NCBI GenBank assembly: GCA_027056825.1
Contig: JALUJS010000029.1
Span: forward strand, 1 to 5,936
Direction: 5' to 3'
Origin: Candidatus Krumholzibacteriia bacterium
GTDB taxonomy: Bacteria > Krumholzibacteriota > Krumholzibacteriia > LZORAL124-64-63
DNA: 5,936 nt
Part shown: positions 1 to 5,753 of the stretch, in pieces
Layout of the letters: each line of letters starts with the position of its first letter
How positions within the stretch are numbered: the first letter of the stretch is position 1
Translations under genes and position numbers: made by a program
The notes under the pieces: generated by a model
The model's input: the letters and a program-made list of their open reading frames with translations, nothing else
Told to the model about the DNA's origin: nothing
The model's database searches: none

Positions 1-586
1 GTGCCTCGCCGTCGGCTGCTCCGCCGACGGTATCGTCCGCGGCCTGGCCGCCGGCCTCCCGTTCCTGCTCCTCGAGCAGGTCCTCCAGGGTCACCGCGCC
101 CTCGGCGCCGGCTTCGGTTTCGGGGGGATGGAAGGACACGCCGCCGGGAAGTTCATCGGTGTGGTCCGGATCGGCGCCGGGTTCGGCGGCCGCAGGAGCG
201 ACCTCGGGGATGGTTCCGCCGGCGCCCGCGGCGGCCGGTTCCGCTGCCTCTTCGTCCTCGCCGGCCTCCAGCACCTGCACCACGCCGATCTTCTTGTAGT
301 TGACGTCGATACCCAGGCGGGCCTTCAGCAGGCTTTCCACGTCGCGCACGATGTAGCGGGGTTCGCGATCGAAGCCCGCCACGACGTGGATGCCGGCGAT
401 CCGCCCCTCATCGTCCAGTTCGATCTTGCTCTGCAGGACGCCCTTGATCTGGCCGATCCAGCGCTGGGCGTCAGGGACCCAAGCGTCCCTTTCCTCGGCA
501 TCCCACTCCAATGGGCGACTCCTCGGACTCGTGGATTCTTGATTCTGAAAATCACGGGCACCCGTGCGCACCGTCTGGAAAGCCAT
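1..586 (-). CDS. Uncharacterised protein: small conserved-looking domain plus long acidic tail (3' end outside window)
   Basis: An open frame of 195 codons runs from the ATG at 586 off the left edge without a stop; I do not recognise the protein. It has three parts. Residues 1-35 are polar and probably disordered. Residues about 36-108 look folded: AQRWIGQIKGVLQSKIELDD (40-59), GRIAGIHVVAGFDREPRYIV (61-80), RDVESLLKARLGIDVNYKKI (81-100) and GVVQVLEAG (101-109), a pattern of helix, two strands, helix, strand that reads like a small alpha/beta domain. Residues 109-195 are a low-complexity Ala/Glu/Pro/Gly tail with about 24 Asp/Glu, a single Arg and no Lys; within it VTLEDLLEEQEREAG may form a short helix. 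No signal peptide or membrane segment is seen. Codon use after about codon 26 is strongly GC-biased at third positions, like the neighbours, which supports this frame over the overlapping antisense one. It may be co-transcribed with the kinase, but the 105-base gap leaves that open. Confidence 0.75.
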   Translation of the reverse strand, partial: MAFQTVRTGARDFQNQESTSPRSRPLEWDAEERDAWVPDAQRWIGQIKGVLQSKIELDDEGRIAGIHVVAGFDREPRYIVRDVESLLKARLGIDVNYKKIGVVQVLEAGEDEEAAEPAAAGAGGTIPEVAPAAAEPGADPDHTDELPGGVSFHPPETEAGAEGAVTLEDLLEEQEREAGGQAADDTVGGAADGEA

Positions 587-593
587 GGTATCA

Positions 594-599
594 CTTTCC
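594..599 (-). promoter_or_regulatory. Ribosome binding site of the unrecognised gene at the window's left edge
   Basis: The minus strand reads GGAAAG, 7 bases before the ATG at 586. An in-frame TAA lies a few codons further upstream, so the reading frame cannot start much earlier. The whole gap between the kinase stop and this gene (587-691) is 105 bases and holds no convincing promoter or terminator. Confidence 0.5.
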
Positions 600-691
600 A
601 ATTATTCCCACAAGATGTTCCTGGACTTGATCCTCCATTGGCCGCAAAACCACGCCTCCGCAGGTCCGGGCGGGGAAAAATTCCCGGTCCG

Positions 692-1600
692 TCAGGGGAT
701 CATCATGGCCCGCAGGGCATCCAACCGCTTCCGGTAGGTGTCATCGGAAGCGTGGAGCAGGCCCTCGACGCTGAAGCCCTCGGGGCAGAAGCTGGCCGTC
801 ACGGTCCCCTCGAGCATGGCGGCGCGGAAGACGGCGTCTCCGTCGTCACGACCGGCGCCCGCGGCCGCCACCGCGGCCATGAAGCCGCCGGCGAAGCTGT
901 CCCCGGCGCCCGTGGGATCGACCACGTCGTCCAGGATCAGGGCCGGAACCGCGAGCACCGAATCGGCCCCGAAGTACAGCGCCCCGTGCTCGCCCTTCTT
1001 GATGATGACCCGCCGCGGCCCCATGGCGGCGATGTCCCGGGCGGCGTGGGCCAGGCTGCGCTTGCCCGTCAGTTGCCGTGCCTCGCCGTCGTTGACCAGT
1101 AGGATGTCCACGCGCGCCAGCACCCGGCGCAGGGCCTCGGGTGTGGTCTCGATCCACAGGTTCATGGTGTCCAGGGCGATGAGGCGCGGACCGGTCATCT
1201 GCTCCAGGACATGGAGCTGCAGATCCGGGTGGATATTGGCCAGGAAGAGGTACTCGCTACCGCGCCAAGCCGCGGGGATCCCGGGCTGGAAATCGGCGAA
1301 CACGCCCAGCTCGGTGGCCAGCGTGTCACGCTCGATCATGTCCGCGTGGTAGCGCCCGGACCAGTGGAAGCTCGCCCCCGGCTCGCGCACGATGCCGGAG
1401 GTGTCGGCGCCGTGGTCCCGCAGCAGTTGCAGATCCTCCTCGCGGAAGTCCTCCCCCACCACGCCCACGCAGCGGACGGGCACCTTGCCGCGCGCGGCCA
1501 CGGCGAAGAAACTGGCGCTGCCGCCGAGCTGCCGCTCGCGCTTCTCCCGCGGGGTCTCCACCGTGTCGTAGGCCACCGAACCGACCACCAGGATCGCCAT
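692..1600 (-). CDS. PfkB/ribokinase-family carbohydrate kinase, substrate unknown
   Basis: Members of this family transfer the ATP gamma-phosphate to a hydroxymethyl group of a sugar, nucleoside or related compound. The 302-residue length is typical. Visible are the N-terminal strand VVGSVAYD (5-12), with Asp12 aligning to the substrate-binding Asp of ribokinase; the glycine pair GGSASFFA (26-33); VGVVGEDF (45-52); the NDGE motif (170-173, the NxxE metal motif); VIIKKGEHGALYF (198-210); and the strong PfkB signature DPTGAGDSFAGGF (228-240), with Asp234 as the presumed catalytic base and GAGD as the anion hole. The GG motif lacks the Asn found in ribokinase and adenosine kinase, so the substrate may not be ribose; no specific function is assigned. 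The gene starts 1 base after argS, with GAGGG in the last argS codons 6 bases before the ATG, and so probably shares its mRNA. It could equally be called a generic sugar kinase. Confidence 0.9.
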   Translation of the reverse strand: MAILVVGSVAYDTVETPREKRERQLGGSASFFAVAARGKVPVRCVGVVGEDFREEDLQLLRDHGADTSGIVREPGASFHWSGRYHADMIERDTLATELGVFADFQPGIPAAWRGSEYLFLANIHPDLQLHVLEQMTGPRLIALDTMNLWIETTPEALRRVLARVDILLVNDGEARQLTGKRSLAHAARDIAAMGPRRVIIKKGEHGALYFGADSVLAVPALILDDVVDPTGAGDSFAGGFMAAVAAAGAGRDDGDAVFRAAMLEGTVTASFCPEGFSVEGLLHASDDTYRKRLDALRAMMIP

Positions 1601-1601
1601 C

Positions 1602-3350
1602 TCAATCCCTCTTTTCCATGGCTTCGGGCATGTCCACTCCGATCAGCTCGCCCACCTTGCGCAGGACGAACCGGGTCATCACCGTCAGGTGCAGCAGGGC
1701 CAGGCGCCGCTCCGGCTCCTGGTCCAGGATGCGCTTGACCTGGTTGTAGAACTGGTTGAACAGGGTGGCGATCTCCAGCGCGTAGCCGGCCAGCCGGTGG
1801 GGCTCGCGGCTCGCGGCGGCCGAGACGATCACCTGCGGCAGGCGCACCAGCTCCCGGACCACCGCCCAGGCCGACTCGTCCTCCAGGTGGGCCAACGACC
1901 CGGGCGTGGGATCGCCCACCTCGATGCCCCTCTCGGCGGCGATGCGCAGCAGGGAGCAGGCGCGGGCATGGGCGTACTTGACCTTCAGGACCGGGTTGAC
2001 GTCCGATTGCTGGCGCGCCAGGTCCAGGTCGAAGTCCAGGTGGCTGTTGGGCTTGCGCATCAGGAAGAGGAACTTGGCCACGTCGGCCCCCACCTCGTCC
2101 ATCAGGGCGTCCATGGTGACGAACTGGCCCTTGCGCTTGGACATGTCCAGCACCCGCCCGTCCTCGATGAACGTCACCTGCTGCAGGATCTGGATCTCCA
2201 GCCAGCCCTCGGGCACGCCGAGGGCCTGCATGGCCCCCTGCATGCGGGGGATGTAGCCGTGATGGTCCGGGCCCCAGAAGTCGATGGCGTGTTCGAAGCC
2301 GCGCTGGAACTTGTGATAGTGGTAGGCGATGTCGGCCAGGAAGTAGGTCGGCATGCCGTCGGCCCGCACCAGCACGCGGTCCTTCTCGTCGCCGAAGTCC
2401 GTGGACCGGAACCAGACCGCATCCTCGGCCTCGTACACCGCTCCCTGTTTGCGCAGCTTCTCCAGCGCCCGCTCGATGCGGCGCGTCTCGTGGAGTTCGG
2501 ATTCGAAGTACCAGGTCTCGAAGCGCAGACCGAAGCGGCGACAGGTCTCGCGCTGCCAGCCGAGGATCTTCATCAGGGCGTACTTGGCGAAGCACCCCAC
2601 CGACTCCTCCTCCGGCAGGTCCTTCCAGTCCTTGGCGTCACCGCAGGGCAGTTCGATACGCTGGAAGCTCTCGTCGTCGAAAGCCGCGCCGGCGTCCCGG
2701 ATCGCCTTGCTGTCCTGGGCCAGCAGCTCCGCGGCCATGATCTCCAGGTAGCGCCCCTTGTAACCGTTCTCGGGGAACTCGACCTTCTCCCCCAACAGCT
2801 GCAGGTAGTGGGCGCGCAGGGACCGGCCCAGCAGCTTGATCTGCCGTCCCGCGTCGTTGACGTAGTATTCGGCGTGGGCGTCGAAACCGATGGCGTCCAG
2901 CAACCGGGTCAGGGTCATGCCGAAGGCCCCCGCCCGCGCCGAGACCACGTTCAGCGGGCCTGTGGGATTGGCGCTGATGAACTCCACGTTGATACGTTTG
3001 CCCCCGCCGGTCCTGATGGCCTCCAGGGCGCCGTGGGGATCGGCCAGGCTCAGCAGCCGCTCGATCTGGTGGGAGCGCGAGATCCGGAAATTGATGAAGC
3101 CGGGTCCGGCGATCTCCACCGACTCGATGATGTCGCGGGGCAACTCCAGGGCGGCGGCGATCTCGCCGGCCAGTTCACGCGGCTTCCGCTTCAGACGTCC
3201 GCCCAGCATGAGAGCCAGGTTGGAGCTCAGGTCGCCGTGACCCGCCTCGCGGGGCTTCTCCAGCTCGATCTCGACGTCCTCCTCGAAAACGCCGAAACGC
3301 TCGACGGCCGCCAGCAGCGCGCGGCGCAGGATATCCTCGATAATCACCAT
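1602..3350 (-). CDS. argS: Arginyl-tRNA synthetase with a non-canonical HIGH motif
   Basis: ArgRS activates arginine with ATP and charges tRNA-Arg in the cytoplasm. The 582-residue product is full length. In order: the N-terminal Add-1-like domain (about 1-110, including GHGDLSSN 37-44); the class I catalytic core beginning NVEFISANPTGPL (121-133); YVNDAGRQIKLLG (163-175); RADGMPTYFLADIAYHYHKF (329-348); DFWGPDHHGYIPRMQGAMQA (357-376); DMSKRKGQFVT (402-412) as the KMSKS loop; SHLDFDLDLARQQSD (436-450); and the alpha-helical anticodon-binding (DALR) domain from about 455 to the end. The oddity is residues 134-137: where class I synthetases have HxGH, this one has Asn-Val-Val-Ser, encoded at 2951-2940, so both histidines are missing. 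KMSKS is also altered at its first position (Asp402) but keeps the second lysine (Lys405). The start is 3 bases after the rsfS stop, with AGGG 10 bases upstream. Everything else looks intact, so I read it as a functional variant rather than a decayed gene. Confidence 0.95.
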   Translation of the reverse strand: MVIIEDILRRALLAAVERFGVFEEDVEIELEKPREAGHGDLSSNLALMLGGRLKRKPRELAGEIAAALELPRDIIESVEIAGPGFINFRISRSHQIERLLSLADPHGALEAIRTGGGKRINVEFISANPTGPLNVVSARAGAFGMTLTRLLDAIGFDAHAEYYVNDAGRQIKLLGRSLRAHYLQLLGEKVEFPENGYKGRYLEIMAAELLAQDSKAIRDAGAAFDDESFQRIELPCGDAKDWKDLPEEESVGCFAKYALMKILGWQRETCRRFGLRFETWYFESELHETRRIERALEKLRKQGAVYEAEDAVWFRSTDFGDEKDRVLVRADGMPTYFLADIAYHYHKFQRGFEHAIDFWGPDHHGYIPRMQGAMQALGVPEGWLEIQILQQVTFIEDGRVLDMSKRKGQFVTMDALMDEVGADVAKFLFLMRKPNSHLDFDLDLARQQSDVNPVLKVKYAHARACSLLRIAAERGIEVGDPTPGSLAHLEDESAWAVVRELVRLPQVIVSAAASREPHRLAGYALEIATLFNQFYNQVKRILDQEPERRLALLHLTVMTRFVLRKVGELIGVDMPEAMEKRD

Positions 3351-3353
3351 TGG

Positions 3354-3848
3354 TCACGAACCCTGTGTTTCCGCCCCGGGGGCGAGGGTGAATTCCAGAT
3401 CCGGATGGCGGGCGGCGACCGCGGGGTCGCCGAACCAGTCCGGGCCCAGGTCCAGGCGGCGGGCGTCGTCCCACAACCGCTCCAGCTGGTAGTACTGCCG
3501 GGTGTCCTCGTGGAAGACGTGGACCACCACGTCGAAGTAGTCCAGCAGGACCCAGGTGCCGGTGTCCTGGCCTTCGACGTGGGCCGGATCGTGGCCCATG
3601 CCGTCCAGCTTGCGGCGCAGGTGGCGACCCAGAGCCTTGACCTGCACGTCCGAGGCGCCGGAGGCGATCACGAAGAAATCGCAGACGTCCGAGACGCCAC
3701 GCAGATCCAGGATCACGATGTCCTCGGCCTTCTTTTCCAGCAGGAACCACACCGCGGCCTCGGCCAGGCGGAAGCCGGTCGAGTCGTCGGGGATGTTGAA
3801 GTCTCCCTCGCCTGCAGGACTGGTGTTTTCGGATTTCGGTGCGGTCAT
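3354..3848 (-). CDS. rsfS: Ribosomal silencing factor RsfS (Iojap/DUF143 family)
   Basis: RsfS binds ribosomal protein uL14 on the 50S subunit and blocks joining to the 30S, lowering translation when nutrients run short. The conserved core spans about residues 26-132: AEDIVILDLRGVSDVCDFFV (41-60), IASGASDVQVKALGRHL (61-77), VEGQDTGTWVLLDYFDVVVH (91-110) and VFHEDTRQYYQLERLW (111-126), all typical Iojap-family signatures. At 164 residues it is longer than the common 105-130 because of a polar N-terminal extension of about 25 residues and a roughly 30-residue C-terminal tail; neither resembles a known domain. The start follows the polyprenyl synthase TAG by 6 bases, and an AGGA made partly from that stop lies 4 bases before the ATG. 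In many bacteria rsfS sits beside nadD; here it is directly ahead of argS, in one presumed mRNA. Confidence 0.95.
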   Translation of the reverse strand: MTAPKSENTSPAGEGDFNIPDDSTGFRLAEAAVWFLLEKKAEDIVILDLRGVSDVCDFFVIASGASDVQVKALGRHLRRKLDGMGHDPAHVEGQDTGTWVLLDYFDVVVHVFHEDTRQYYQLERLWDDARRLDLGPDWFGDPAVAARHPDLEFTLAPGAETQGS

Positions 3849-3854
3849 GGCATC

Positions 3855-4859
3855 CTAGTTCAGGCGGTTGATGACGTATTCCACGGCCACCGAGAGCAGC
3901 TTGCTCTGGGGGCCTGTGGCCAGGGGGGCCAGGGCGGCCTTGGCTTCCTCGCCGAAGCGCCTGGCCTCGGCGAAAGCGGCGTCGATGCCGCCGCAGCGGG
4001 TCACGAACTCGCGCACCTCGGCCCAGGACTCAGCCCGGGCCCGGGGATCCCGGTCCGCGGACAGGGCGGCCACCCGCTCGCGGTCGGCCGCCGGGGCGTT
4101 GGCCAGGGCGGCGATCAGCGGCAGGGTGATGCGCCCTTCCTCCCAGTCCTGCCCCGTGGGCTTGCCGAGGCGGCGCTCGTCGCCCAGGTAGTCGAAGATG
4201 TCGTCGGTGATCTGGAAGACCAGCCCCACCTTGCGGCCGAATTCCCCGAACGCGTCCTCGTGGTCGGCCAGACGGCCGTTGAAGGAGGCCCCGATCCGGC
4301 AACTGTTCTCGATGAGCGACGCGGTCTTCTGGTAGATGATCTGCAGGTACCGGTCGTGGGAGATCTCCAGGTCATACCGGTGTTCCAACTGCAGCATCTC
4401 CGCCTCGCTCATCAGCACGGTGGTGCGGGCCAGCAGTTCCACCGCGTGGTTCAGGCCGGCTTCGCAGAGATTGTGCAGGGCCTTGCTGTAGAGGAAATCC
4501 CCCATGATCAGGGCGGCGCTGGCGCCGTACTTCTGGTTCACCGAGGGCAGGCCCCGGCGCGTCAGGGCCTCGTCGATGAAGTCGTCGTGCACCAGCGTGG
4601 CGGTGTGCACCAGCTCGACGCTGGCGGCGGCGCGATAGGCGTCCTCGGGGAAGCCCTGGTCGTCCTGGGCGGCCAGCAGCAGCAGGGTGGGCCGGAAGCG
4701 CTTGCTCTTGCCCTTGCGAATATGGTCGCAGATCTCGCGCGTCAGCGGGCTGTCCGCCTCGGTGATCCGCTGGAACTCCTCCTCCATGCGGGCCAGCGCG
4801 GGCGAGATGGTCCGCTGCAGCGTGATCAGCTTGATGCGCTCCCTGTCAACCAGCCCCAT
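3855..4859 (-). CDS. ispB: trans-Polyprenyl (octaprenyl/heptaprenyl-type) diphosphate synthase
   Basis: This cytoplasmic class I prenyltransferase adds isopentenyl diphosphate units head-to-tail to an allylic diphosphate, making the all-trans chain of respiratory quinones. With the ATG at 4859 it has 334 residues, normal for the family. Visible motifs, numbered from that ATG, are: GKSKRFRP (50-57), the substrate diphosphate site; the first Asp-rich motif DDFID (92-96) followed by RRGLPSVN; MGDFLYSKAL (119-128); the second Asp-rich motif DDIFD (219-223); and LGKPTGQDWEEGRITLP (231-247). The residue five before the first Asp-rich motif is Ala (VHTATLVHDD), as in medium/long-chain synthases and unlike the aromatic residue of short-chain FPP/GGPP enzymes. 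A quinone role is therefore inferred, while the exact chain length cannot be read; heptaprenyl or nonaprenyl is equally possible. A promoter lies just upstream, and the TAG stop is 6 bases before rsfS. Confidence 0.93.
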   Translation of the reverse strand: MGLVDRERIKLITLQRTISPALARMEEEFQRITEADSPLTREICDHIRKGKSKRFRPTLLLLAAQDDQGFPEDAYRAAASVELVHTATLVHDDFIDEALTRRGLPSVNQKYGASAALIMGDFLYSKALHNLCEAGLNHAVELLARTTVLMSEAEMLQLEHRYDLEISHDRYLQIIYQKTASLIENSCRIGASFNGRLADHEDAFGEFGRKVGLVFQITDDIFDYLGDERRLGKPTGQDWEEGRITLPLIAALANAPAADRERVAALSADRDPRARAESWAEVREFVTRCGGIDAAFAEARRFGEEAKAALAPLATGPQSKLLSVAVEYVINRLN

Positions 4860-4868
4860 GGGCACCTG

Positions 4869-4876
4869 TCCTCTCC
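4869..4876 (-). promoter_or_regulatory. Ribosome binding site deciding the polyprenyl synthase start
   Basis: The minus strand reads GGAGAGGA here. Its distance to the ATG at 4859 is 9 bases, a normal spacing, but it is only 3 bases from the in-frame GTG at 4865. This favours the ATG over the GTG, which would add just two residues. Confidence 0.7.
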
Positions 4877-4923
4877 AAGGCGGTCCGGACCCCGCCGGTC
4901 GCGGCGGCGCCCACCAAGACGGC

Positions 4924-4947
4924 GGGTCGGGACCAGAGGCCCGACCC
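4924..4947 (-). other. Perfect 8-bp GC-rich stem-loop in the tatC-polyprenyl synthase gap
   Basis: On the minus strand GGGTCGGG (4947-4940) and CCCGACCC (4931-4924) form a perfect 8-bp stem around the 8-base loop CCTCTGGT. It lies 36 bases past the tatC stop but also just downstream of the predicted start of the next transcript, so it could be an RNA 3' end for tatC or a 5' leader hairpin. No run of T follows on either strand, which argues against an ordinary intrinsic terminator. A shorter GC-rich palindrome (GGTCCGGACC, 4882-4891) lies further along the same gap. Confidence 0.45.
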
Positions 4948-4958
4948 CCAATCCCACA

Positions 4959-4986
4959 AATATTTGCAATCAGGAGCGGGTGTCAA
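4959..4986 (-). promoter_or_regulatory. Candidate sigma-70-type promoter for the polyprenyl synthase-rsfS-argS-pfkB unit
   Basis: On the minus strand a perfect TTGACA -35 hexamer (4986-4981) is followed by 16 bases and AATATT (4964-4959), which matches 4 of 6 bases of the -10 consensus. The -35 overlaps the tatC TGA stop. The stretch around the -10 is an A/T-rich island in otherwise very GC-rich DNA. Transcription would begin near 4952, giving a leader of about 90 bases before the ATG at 4859. This is a sequence-only prediction; the match and its position at the start of a tightly packed gene run make it plausible. Confidence 0.55.
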
Positions 4987-5753
4987 TCCTCTTTCCCGCG
5001 GCGGCGCTTGCGGGTGACGACCAGGGACACCAGCACCGAACCAAAATACAGGATGAGGACCGGCACGGCCATCATCACCTGGCTGATGATATCCGGGGGT
5101 GTGAGGATCGCCCCCACGGTGAAGATGATGATGACGGCCACCCGCCAGGTCCGCAGCAGCATGCGCGGGTTGAGGATCCCGAACCAGCTGAGCCCCAGCA
5201 CCAGCAGCGGCAGCTGGAACACCAGTCCGAAGGCCAGGCACATGCGTGAGACGAAGCCGAAGTAGTTGCCCACCCCGATGAGGGGCTCCATGGTCTCGGT
5301 CCCGAAGCTCAGCAGGAAGGCGATGACCTGGGGAATGACCACCAGGAAGCTGAAGGCGATGCCCGCGTAGAACAGGATGGTAGAGGAAGCCAGCAGGGGC
5401 GCGATCACCCGCCGCTCGCTGCGGTACAGGCCCGGCATCACGAAGGCGTAGACGCGGAACAGGATGAACGGCAGCACCACGAAGATCCCCACCATGCCCG
5501 CGATCTTCAGCCGCGTGAGGAAGGCCTCGTTGGGGGCGGTGAAGTAGACCCCCTGGTCGGCGATGGGAGCGATAAGCACGTCCAGGATGCGGCCCGACCA
5601 GAACCAGCACAGAACGGCGGCCAAAAGCCCCGCGATGATGGAATGGATCAAAACCGAGCGCAGTTCCTCGAGGTGATCGAGGAAACCCATGCCTTCCAGC
5701 GTCTCGGGCGCGGCTTCGCCGGTCACCTGTTCCCTGGGCGCCGAGTCGTTCAT
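4983..5753 (-). CDS. tatC: Sec-independent protein translocase subunit TatC
   Basis: TatC is the polytopic inner-membrane core of the twin-arginine translocase; it binds the RR signal peptide and, with TatA/TatB, exports folded proteins. The 256-residue product has the family's usual size and layout. A cytoplasmic N-terminus carries FLDHLEELR (residues 24-32). About six hydrophobic segments follow, near 33-52, 85-105, 117-141, 165-188, 203-218 and 225-246. FRVYAFVMPGLYRSERR (99-115) corresponds to the conserved first cytoplasmic loop, with Glu113 equivalent to E. coli Glu103. LTPPD (217-221) is the conserved pre-TM6 motif. The position equivalent to E. coli Glu170 is Gln180 (AFGLVFQLP). The tail is basic (RKRRRGK). 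The start at 5753 is supported by the ATGA overlap with nrdR, though Met22 (5690) would give a more typical short N-terminus. No tatA/tatB is adjacent, so the partners must be encoded elsewhere. Confidence 0.96.
   Translation of the reverse strand: MNDSAPREQVTGEAAPETLEGMGFLDHLEELRSVLIHSIIAGLLAAVLCWFWSGRILDVLIAPIADQGVYFTAPNEAFLTRLKIAGMVGIFVVLPFILFRVYAFVMPGLYRSERRVIAPLLASSTILFYAGIAFSFLVVIPQVIAFLLSFGTETMEPLIGVGNYFGFVSRMCLAFGLVFQLPLLVLGLSWFGILNPRMLLRTWRVAVIIIFTVGAILTPPDIISQVMMAVPVLILYFGSVLVSLVVTRKRRRGKED

Noticed and set aside
325..594. Minus-strand open frame of 89 codons starting at a GTG at 594
   Set aside because: It overlaps the left-edge gene in another frame, and its Arg/Ser/Trp-rich product looks like an out-of-frame translation. 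The frame from the ATG at 586 has the hydrophobic pattern and third-position GC bias of a real gene.
601..606. AATAAT as a possible -10 element before the left-edge gene
   Set aside because: It matches 5 of 6 consensus bases, but there is no acceptable -35 at 16-19 bases, and transcription would begin about 8 bases before the ATG, leaving no room for the ribosome site.
665..690. Possible terminator after the kinase (inverted CCGGG...CCCGG with an internal A/T run)
   Set aside because: The stem is only 5 bp and the T run lies in the loop rather than after the stem, so it does not fit an intrinsic terminator on either strand.
128..1102. Plus-strand open frame of 324 codons
   Set aside because: It is antisense to the PfkB kinase and to the left-edge gene, shows no recognisable motif and has a composition expected of a complementary frame.
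1602..3350. ArgS as a pseudogene because of its missing HIGH histidines
   Set aside because: The frame is intact over 582 codons, all other ArgRS signatures and the tight operon spacing are kept, and the change is confined to four residues in a conserved surround.
1689..5249. A 1186-codon open frame on the plus strand spanning argS, rsfS and the polyprenyl synthase
   Set aside because: It runs antisense to three clearly recognised genes and its protein is Gln/Val/Leu/Gly-rich with no family signature. High-GC coding DNA often yields such long antisense frames because stops are rare in the complementary frame.
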